Of a DNA stretch of 5,159 nucleotides, positions 1 to 4,549 are shown in pieces; positions within the stretch are counted from its first letter, which is position 1, and each line of letters opens with the position of its first letter. Made by a program: the position numbers and the translations under genes. The DNA comes from Clostridia bacterium (GTDB taxonomy: Bacteria; Bacillota; Clostridia; Oscillospirales; Acutalibacteraceae), in contig JAFZOE010000273.1 of NCBI GenBank assembly GCA_017552845.1, positions 1 through 5,159 on the forward strand. The letters are read 5' to 3'. The notes beneath the pieces were generated by a model. It was not told where the DNA came from, did not search any database, and was given only the letters and a program-made list of their open reading frames with translations.

Positions 1-1
1 A

Positions 2-631
2 GGAACTACATCCGTAGTCGCTCTGGCATGGGAAGACGGAGAAAATGCCATCGACGGCAAATTAAACAATTTTTCCGTTAAGTCCGCGAGATTTGACGCG
101 GCAGAGGTTGCCGAAGAGAAGCTCAAGGAAGCGGCAGAATTAGCTGAGGAGAAGAAAAAAGAAGCCTCATCTCAGTCGGCTTATTCTCCTGCTCAGGTTG
201 CCGTGGATAACGGCGAGGAGTATTCTTCATCGTCAAATGCTCCGCGCCTTGTTAAGAAGCACAAAGAGCCCATTATTCCTTTTACGGGTGCAGTAGGCAG
301 CGATGTTTCAAAGAATAACTCGGTTGAGTATATTGAAGATCTGATCAATAAGAATCTTCCGGGCATCGAAATCAAAAAGAATGTCAATATTTCTGCGGCA
401 AATGCCGAGCCCGGCAAGAAGTATGTTCCTGTCGATCTTGTTCTTATCAAGGATTCCAAGCCTGTTCTAGCTCTTATAATTTGTAGCAAAAATAAATACA
501 GGTTATACGGTGTAATAAATACTATGAACGCCTGCGAAGAAAAGGGACTTCCCGCAATTCGCTTCTTTAAGGAATTTGAGAATAAACCGGAATATGTCAT
601 CGGCAGAATAAAAGCCGTTGCAAATATATAA
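2..631 (+). CDS. Hypothetical protein, 5'-truncated, C-terminal degenerate nuclease-like domain
   Basis: The reading frame is open from base 2, with no stop, to TAA at 629-631, so this is the last 209 residues of a longer protein that starts outside the window. A GTG at base 203 is the first internal start-like codon, but it has no ribosome site and lies inside continuous coding sequence. Visible residues 32-56 are rich in Ala, Glu and Lys and probably form a helix or coiled coil. A Ser-rich linker follows (about 57-80). Residues 105-205 read like a small alpha/beta domain: a VDLVL strand with Asp145, a KDSKPVLALII hairpin, CSKNK, then a helix and GLPAIRFF. This order resembles PD-(D/E)XK-type domains such as DUF2726, but the usual acidic residue of the ExK-type motif is replaced (Ile159, Cys161), so catalysis is unlikely. 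The fold call is inference from pattern only. The function is unknown, and there is no recognisable terminator after the stop. Confidence 0.8.
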   Translation, partial: GTTSVVALAWEDGENAIDGKLNNFSVKSARFDAAEVAEEKLKEAAELAEEKKKEASSQSAYSPAQVAVDNGEEYSSSSNAPRLVKKHKEPIIPFTGAVGSDVSKNNSVEYIEDLINKNLPGIEIKKNVNISAANAEPGKKYVPVDLVLIKDSKPVLALIICSKNKYRLYGVINTMNACEEKGLPAIRFFKEFENKPEYVIGRIKAVANI

Positions 632-655
632 ATAAGAAGTAAACGGCAGACTCAT

Positions 656-661
656 TATAAG
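656..661 (+). promoter_or_regulatory. Weak candidate -10 box for the RT leader RNA
   Basis: TATAAG matches five of six bases of the sigma-A -10 consensus and would start transcription around 667-670, just before the 5' arm of the leader structure. No convincing -35 hexamer sits 16-18 bp upstream. A second candidate, TATAAA at 675-680, would start transcription inside the 5' arm and so breaks the stem. Read-through from the upstream gene is an alternative. This is a weak call. Confidence 0.2.
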
Positions 662-697
662 CCTGTCGCTTGCATATAAAAGCAGAGGAAATGCATT

Positions 698-778
698 ATG
701 CCCTGCGGAGAACACAGCGCGGACTTTACTTTCAGCGTCTTGCAGGCGGCGGTCCGCGTGCGGTTCGGTAAAGCCTGA
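698..778 (+). other. Possible 26-codon leader ORF inside the RT leader
   Basis: ATG at 698 opens 26 codons ending in TGA at 776-778, giving a peptide that begins MPCGEHSADF and ends RFGKA. GAGGA at 685-689 lies 8 nt upstream, a good ribosome-site spacing, but it sits in the 5' arm of the long stem and would be masked when the RNA folds. An overlapping 26-codon ORF from ATG 691 (stop 769-771) has no properly spaced site. The peptide shows no recognisable features. I regard translation as possible but unproven; the RNA reading of this stretch is preferred. Confidence 0.15.
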
Positions 779-788
779 TACAGGCTTT
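770..788 (+). other. Perfect 8-bp RNA hairpin in the RT leader
   Basis: AAAGCCTG (770-777) and CAGGCTTT (781-788) are exact complements around a 3-nt ATA loop. The same AAAGCCT is repeated at 790-796, so the 3' side of this hairpin can pair with either copy, and the two structures exclude each other. Confidence 0.6.
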
Positions 789-800
789 CAAAGCCTTTTT
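782..800 (+). terminator. Weak terminator-like alternative hairpin before the RT
   Basis: AGGCTT (782-787) pairs with AAGCCT (791-796) around loop TCA and is followed by T797-T800, resembling a small intrinsic terminator. The stem is only 6 bp, and it competes with the stronger 770-788 hairpin. The U-run is itself part of the right arm of the 15-nt inverted repeat. It could attenuate RT transcription or help define the 3' end of the leader RNA; it may also simply be a folding alternative. Confidence 0.25.
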
Positions 801-826
801 CCTCTGCTTTTAATTTTTGGTGATTT

Positions 827-2038
827 ATGTCTTTAATAGATTTGCTTAAATCCCAAAGCGCGTGGGAGAATTATCACGATTATAAAGTCCTGAAAGGTAA
901 TATCACATCCGCTGAAGAAAAGGATTTATTTGATTTCATTTCCGATAAAGAATATATAGATGCTGTTGACAGAATTGTCTCCGGCAGTATTCTTTTACCC
1001 GAAAGAAAGTTTATAGGCAAATCCGGCAGTTCAAAAAAACGTGCGGTATTCATTTTTCCTCGGGAGGAAAACTTTGTTTTCAAGTTGCTTACTTATCTTC
1101 TCATGCGTGAGTATGACGGCATATTCTGCGATAATCTCTACTCTTTCAGAGTGAATAACGGAGTCAGAAATGCGGTTCATTCAATTTTGAAAATACCGGG
1201 ACTCAATGCGAAATACGCTTATAAAGCCGATATCAGCGATTATTTCAATTCAATAGATGTGAATCTTCTCCTGCCGGAGCTTAAAGAAATCTTATTGGAC
1301 GAACCGGAAGTATTCAGCATTTTTGAAATTATCTTGCTTAATGATAAATGCCTCGAAAACGGTCAAATAATTACGGCGAAAAAAGGCGTTATGGCAGGCG
1401 CTCCGTTTTCAGTTTTCCTTGCAAATATATTTCTTTCATCACTTGATTATAAAATGAAAGAATCGGGCTTTACCTATGCAAGATACAGCGACGATATCAT
1501 TGTGTTTGCTGATGATTATGAAAGCGTATTATCCGCATCGACGATAATAAAAGAATTCATTTCCGGAAGAGGACTCAAAATAAACCGCGATAAAGAGCAG
1601 TTTACTTTACCCTGCGAGGAATGGAGTTTTCTCGGCTTTAAGTATCATAACGGCAAGGTTGATGTTTCCGAAGTTGCAAAAAAGAAGCTCAAAGCAAAAA
1701 TCCGCCGGCGCGCCCGCTCAATCAAGCGCTGGCAGATAAGAAAAGATGCCTCTCCTGAGAGGGCAATGCGAGCTTTCATCAAAGCGGTCAACCGCAAGCT
1801 CTATTATTCAACCGATGTTAACGATCTTAATTGGTCAAGGTGGTATTTTCCGATTATCAACACTGATGAATCCCTCAGAGAAATCGATGCCTATATTCAG
1901 TATTGGGCGAGATTCCTGATTACGGGTAAACACATTAAATCGAATTATAATGTTACTTATTTCGATCTTAAAGAAGCAGGCTTAATAACCCTTGTGAATT
2001 CCTGGTATAAGTTCAGAAAGAACGGACCTGATTCTTGA
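827..2038 (+). CDS. Stand-alone reverse transcriptase (RNA-directed DNA polymerase), unassigned group
   Basis: This 403-residue protein carries the ordered RT motifs. A basic GKSGSSKKRAVFIF stretch lies at 64-77, the YSFR segment at 105-108, motif A KADISDYFNSID at 133-144 (catalytic Asp135), and motif B KGVMAGAPFSVFLANIFL at 186-203. Motif C is ARYSDDIIVF at 218-227 (catalytic Asp222 and Asp223), and FLGFKY follows at 268-273. Next come a strongly basic thumb (about 284-306) and a Trp/Tyr-rich C-terminal region (about 335-396) with YWARFLITGKHIKSNY. I see no HNH or En domain as in group II introns, no SQ in motif B as in DGR enzymes, and no clear NAxxH or VTG retron motifs. Its general look is that of clostridial 'unknown group' or defence-type RTs. 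It presumably uses the structured RNA just upstream. The start is the first ATG of the frame, with only a weak GGTGA (819-823) close before it, so translation may be low or regulated. A defence role is inference. Confidence 0.93.
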   Translation: MSLIDLLKSQSAWENYHDYKVLKGNITSAEEKDLFDFISDKEYIDAVDRIVSGSILLPERKFIGKSGSSKKRAVFIFPREENFVFKLLTYLLMREYDGIFCDNLYSFRVNNGVRNAVHSILKIPGLNAKYAYKADISDYFNSIDVNLLLPELKEILLDEPEVFSIFEIILLNDKCLENGQIITAKKGVMAGAPFSVFLANIFLSSLDYKMKESGFTYARYSDDIIVFADDYESVLSASTIIKEFISGRGLKINRDKEQFTLPCEEWSFLGFKYHNGKVDVSEVAKKKLKAKIRRRARSIKRWQIRKDASPERAMRAFIKAVNRKLYYSTDVNDLNWSRWYFPIINTDESLREIDAYIQYWARFLITGKHIKSNYNVTYFDLKEAGLITLVNSWYKFRKNGPDS

Positions 2039-2063
2039 CATTGAAAATATATTGTAATAGTAT
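2035..2063 (+). promoter_or_regulatory. Sigma-A-type promoter for the metallophosphoesterase gene set
   Basis: A perfect -35 hexamer TTGACA (2035-2040) is followed after 17 bp by TAGTAT (2058-2063), which matches four of six -10 bases. The -35 box overlaps the RT stop codon TGA (2036-2038). Transcription would begin near 2070, leaving a leader of about 20 nt containing the AGGAGGT ribosome site. It gives the downstream genes expression independent of the RT. Confidence 0.6.
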
Positions 2064-2076
2064 TTAATAATATTAC
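2054..2076 (+). promoter_or_regulatory. 23-bp palindrome over the -10 box, candidate operator
   Basis: Half-sites GTAATAGTATT (2054-2064) and AATAATATTAC (2066-2076) flank a central T; ten of eleven positions are symmetric. It covers the -10 box and runs to the base just before the ribosome site, a position suited to a repressor. Being A+T-rich, it would be a weak RNA hairpin and lacks a G+C stem or T-run, so it is not a good terminator. No regulator gene is visible in the window. Confidence 0.4.
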
Positions 2077-2083
2077 AGGAGGT
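2077..2083 (+). promoter_or_regulatory. Ribosome binding site of the metallophosphoesterase
   Basis: AGGAGGT with 7 nt to ATG 2091 is close to the ideal Shine-Dalgarno and fixes the start, which also places the signal peptide at the N-terminus. Confidence 0.85.
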
Positions 2084-2090
2084 AAAGATA

Positions 2091-3302
2091 ATGAAAAAAT
2101 TATTATCGATTGTTATGGCTGTGATTATGACTGTGGGAGCATGCTCCCTCGCATTTGCAGAGTCCGGTGCAACTGCAAAGCTGAAGTTCGCGGATGACGG
2201 CAAATTCAGAATTATCAATCTCTGTGACTGTCAGGATACTTTTCCTGCCCATGAAGAAATGTATTCCTTCATTTACAGAATAATAGAAGATTACAAGCCC
2301 GATCTTGTTGTTCTCGGCGGCGATAACGCTGTCGGTCCTCAGGAGACCAAAGAGCAGGAAATCAAAGCGCTTGTCAAGCCATTTCTTGAAACCGGAACTT
2401 ATTTCACTATGGTATTCGGCAATCACGATCATCAGCAGGGCTGGAGCAATCCCGAGCTATTTGATTTATATGTCCGCTACGGCGGCGAATATTTCCTCGG
2501 CACGAACGAAGTCGATGTAAATGACGATGCTCCTCATCCCAAGGCAGGCACTCATTTCCTGCCCGTTTATTCTTCTAAGTATGATTCTAAGGTGGCATAC
2601 GGCCTTTATATGTTCGATTCCGGCAATTATGTCTATGATGAAGATGGCAACGATATAGGTTACGGCTGCGTTGAACCCTATCAGATTGACTGGTATAAGG
2701 AAAACAGAGAGCAGTATAAGGATGACAACGGCAATTATATCCCCGCTGTCGCTTTCCAGCATATCGTTGTCGGCGATGTCTATGATTATCTTTATTATCC
2801 TTCACCCGTCGATTTGGGCGAACTCGGCAGGGCTTTTTACGGTAAATACTATACGTTTGTTCCCAAATGCCAGAATTTCACGGGCTTCCTGAGCGAACCT
2901 CCCTGCCCGGGTTATTATAATTACGGTCAGCTTGACGCTATGGCTGAAAAAGGAGAGGTCAAGGCTATTTTCTCAGGCCATGACCACACCAATTCATTTG
3001 ATGTTGAAATCAAAGGCGTGCACGTTATAAACACTCCCGCCATCACTTATCATTCCTACAGCAGCGAGCTTAATCATGGCTGCCGTCTTATCGTTCTTGA
3101 TGAGAATACAGGCGGTTTTGAAAGCGAAGTGATCACCGTAAACGGCTATGTTGTCAATGACGCTGATTATGCGGCAAAAATCGGTGCGAGCAAATTCACT
3201 GCTCAGTTCTATGAAATAATCGGTCCTGTTCTTATTTCTCTTGCCAAGGCTCTTTCGGTATTCGGCAAGGCTCTTGATCTTATTGTCGGTGTCGCGGCAT
3301 GA
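2091..3302 (+). CDS. Secreted metallophosphoesterase (calcineurin-like)
   Basis: A 403-residue exported phosphoesterase that probably hydrolyses a phosphate ester outside the membrane using two metal ions; the substrate cannot be read from sequence. Residues 1-23 form a signal peptide (MKK, hydrophobic core, AFA then ES). The metallophosphoesterase blocks follow in order: DCQ at 46-48, GGDN at 76-79, GNHDH at 110-114, QH at 223-224 and GHDH at 296-299. The first block has Gln48 where DxH enzymes have His, a substitution I associate with some phosphatase subfamilies; activity is still likely because all other ligands are present. Residues 365-403 form a hydrophobic or amphipathic tail after the catalytic domain that might associate with the membrane. 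Its last bases overlap the next gene (ATGA at 3299-3302), which suggests coupled translation. The family call is firm; the biological role is open. Confidence 0.92.
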   Translation: MKKLLSIVMAVIMTVGACSLAFAESGATAKLKFADDGKFRIINLCDCQDTFPAHEEMYSFIYRIIEDYKPDLVVLGGDNAVGPQETKEQEIKALVKPFLETGTYFTMVFGNHDHQQGWSNPELFDLYVRYGGEYFLGTNEVDVNDDAPHPKAGTHFLPVYSSKYDSKVAYGLYMFDSGNYVYDEDGNDIGYGCVEPYQIDWYKENREQYKDDNGNYIPAVAFQHIVVGDVYDYLYYPSPVDLGELGRAFYGKYYTFVPKCQNFTGFLSEPPCPGYYNYGQLDAMAEKGEVKAIFSGHDHTNSFDVEIKGVHVINTPAITYHSYSSELNHGCRLIVLDENTGGFESEVITVNGYVVNDADYAAKIGASKFTAQFYEIIGPVLISLAKALSVFGKALDLIVGVAA

Positions 3303-3583
3303 TTAAACATATAGTCTGTTTCAAATTAAAAGATTTTGCCGATGCGGAGAAAGCGAAAGAAACTCTGCTCTCTATGGAAGGCAAAGTCCCTCAGCTCAGA
3401 AGCATTGAAGTCGGCATCGATCAGCTTCATTCCGAGCGTTCCTATGATGTTATCCTGCAGGTAACTGTTGACAGCATGCAGGCGCTTGAGGAATATCAGA
3501 GAGAGGATTACCATTGTTCCGTAGTCAAACCCTTTATGCACGCCGTCAGGCAGACGAGCGTTGCTGTCGATTATGAGATATAA
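3299..3583 (+). CDS. Dabb (stress-responsive A/B barrel) domain protein
   Basis: This 94-residue protein matches the whole Dabb fold, a small dimeric alpha/beta barrel of the ferredoxin-like class. It shows the opening IKHIVCFKLK (2-11), a helix with acidic and Lys residues, VPQLRSIEVGID (30-41), the central SYDVILQVTVDS strand (48-59), EYQREDYH (65-72) and the closing VAVDYEI (88-94). Family members occur in stress and small-molecule pathways, and many have no assigned reaction; no catalytic residue can be assigned here. It has no signal peptide, so it acts in the cytoplasm. It begins inside the end of the phosphoesterase gene (4-nt overlap) without a strong ribosome site of its own, so it is probably translated by coupling. 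Confidence 0.9.
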   Translation: MIKHIVCFKLKDFADAEKAKETLLSMEGKVPQLRSIEVGIDQLHSERSYDVILQVTVDSMQALEEYQREDYHCSVVKPFMHAVRQTSVAVDYEI

Positions 3584-3585
3584 TT

Positions 3586-4527
3586 ATGCAGCTTCTTGAA
3601 ATTAATAAAGAAAACTATATTGGCCAGGCCGATCCCTTCATCCTTGAATCCGCCGGCAGATTCTATATTTATACTACCGGCGATGACGGGATATATGCAT
3701 ATTCATCGGATGAGCTGCTTTCCGGCTGGAAGTTTGAAGGTAAAGTCTTTACTTATCCCGGCGTTAGTGATTTCTGGGCCCCGAGCGTAATTGAACTTGA
3801 CGGAAAGTTATATATGTATTGCTCGTTTGAGTTTTACGGCGACACGCCCGATAAGGGCGGCCACAGGCAGACTATGCATGTATCCGTTGCCGATAATCCA
3901 CTCGGACCTTTTGAAAATTCAAAGCAACTGCTGCATCCTTTTTCGATTGATTCTCATGTAGTCATAAACGAGAGCGGTCTGTTTATCTTTTATTCAACCA
4001 ATGACTTTGAAGCCGAGAGACCGGGAACCTGTATCGTCGTTGACAGATTACTCGATCCTTTTACTCCCGCGGGTAAGCCTCATACCGTCGTTGTTCCTAC
4101 TCTTGATGAAGAGATATATATGCGCGACAGGTATAAAAAAGGTACCCATTGGCATACCATTGAGGGAGCATTCTATTTCAGAGAAGGGGAGTGGCAGTAT
4201 GTTATGTATTCCGGCTCCTGCTATCAGAATGAGCATTACTTTATCGGTTATTCAAGGGCGAAAACAGATGAATCGGATCTGACAAAGATTGTTTTTGAAA
4301 AATACCATGATGATAATACCTATGCTCCCGTTTTCAGTTCAAATGAATGGGAGGAGGGCGCGGGGCACCATTCGATGATAAAGTATAACGGAGAATGGTA
4401 TGCCGTATATCACGCCCGAAACCGCGAGGAAGACGGTCTTAGCGGCGACCGCCGCAATGCCCGCATCTGCAAAATGTCCGTCTCGGACGGCATCATCAAA
4501 GCGCTCAGAAAGCAAAATGAAATATAA
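3586..4527 (+). CDS. Glycoside hydrolase family 43-like enzyme, cytoplasmic
   Basis: A 313-residue single-domain five-bladed beta-propeller glycosidase of the GH43 type (xylosidase/arabinofuranosidase-like). The expected catalytic triad is visible: base Asp16 in GQADPFI, pKa-tuning Asp122 in IDSHVV, and acid Glu193 in TIEGAF. FWAPSVIELDGKLYMYCS (63-80) and the GHHS segment (260-263), near the propeller's central His/metal site, also fit. There is no signal peptide and no carbohydrate-binding module, so it probably trims short imported oligosaccharides rather than polymers; the sugar specificity cannot be read from sequence. The gene starts 2 nt after the Dabb stop with no strong ribosome site, so it belongs to the same transcript and likely relies on coupling. 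The chosen start gives the usual short strand before the first catalytic Asp. Confidence 0.92.
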   Translation: MQLLEINKENYIGQADPFILESAGRFYIYTTGDDGIYAYSSDELLSGWKFEGKVFTYPGVSDFWAPSVIELDGKLYMYCSFEFYGDTPDKGGHRQTMHVSVADNPLGPFENSKQLLHPFSIDSHVVINESGLFIFYSTNDFEAERPGTCIVVDRLLDPFTPAGKPHTVVVPTLDEEIYMRDRYKKGTHWHTIEGAFYFREGEWQYVMYSGSCYQNEHYFIGYSRAKTDESDLTKIVFEKYHDDNTYAPVFSSNEWEEGAGHHSMIKYNGEWYAVYHARNREEDGLSGDRRNARICKMSVSDGIIKALRKQNEI

Positions 4528-4536
4528 GATTATATC

Positions 4537-4543
4537 AAGGAGG
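4537..4543 (+). promoter_or_regulatory. Ribosome binding site of the repeat-containing secreted protein
   Basis: AAGGAGG lies 6 nt before ATG 4550 and fixes the start of a frame that runs off the window. The gap after the GH43 stop is only 22 nt and shows no terminator, so co-transcription is likely. Confidence 0.85.
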
Positions 4544-4549
4544 ACGTTT

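Larger units (their letters stand above)
677..812 (+). ncRNA. Predicted structured RNA upstream of the reverse transcriptase
   Basis: The 195-base gap between the upstream gene and the RT holds a compact predicted RNA fold. Arms 677-691 and 798-812 are perfectly complementary over 15 nt and enclose 106 nt. Inside are a G+C-rich stem (717-724 with 752-759, seven Watson-Crick pairs plus one G-U) and a perfect 8-bp hairpin (770-777 with 781-788, loop ATA). The core 701-768 is about two thirds G+C, clearly above the flanks. The 3' arm ends 14 nt before the RT start codon. An RNA closed by an inverted repeat directly 5' of an RT is the layout of retron msr-msd RNAs (a1/a2 arms) and of DRT2/DRT9 template RNAs, so this is probably the RT's template, primer or cofactor. 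That role is inferred, and the exact ends are unknown. It could instead be a cis-acting leader controlling RT expression. Confidence 0.6.
677..812 (+). repeat. 15-nt perfect inverted repeat closing the RT leader
   Basis: The left arm TAAAAGCAGAGGAAA (677-691) is the exact reverse complement of the right arm TTTCCTCTGCTTTTA (798-812). The next bases on both the inner and outer sides do not pair, so the repeat has sharp edges. The left arm carries a Shine-Dalgarno-like AGAGGA and the right arm its complement TCCTCT, so pairing would hide that site. Confidence 0.85.

Noticed and set aside
203..631. A separate gene starting at GTG 203
   Set aside because: The frame is open back to base 2 with coherent Ala/Glu/Lys-rich coding sequence, and there is no ribosome site before 203, so this is the inside of a longer gene.
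677..812. Canonical retron msr-msd
   Set aside because: The inverted-repeat layout fits, but I do not see clear NAxxH and VTG motifs in the RT or a priming AGC at the end of the a1 arm. The system is reported as unassigned rather than as a retron.
827..2038. Group II intron maturase or diversity-generating retroelement RT
   Set aside because: No HNH or maturase domain and no intron domain V/VI hairpin are visible near the gene. Motif B lacks the DGR-type SQ, and I found no template/variable repeat pair or Avd-like gene in the window.
2054..2076. Intrinsic terminator of the RT gene
   Set aside because: The palindrome is almost pure A+T, has no G+C-rich stem and no following T-run, and sits between a -10 box and a ribosome site, which suits an operator better.
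2103..2805. Minus-strand and alternative-frame ORFs within the phosphoesterase
   Set aside because: They lie wholly inside a gene with all family motifs in order and show low-complexity, non-protein-like composition.
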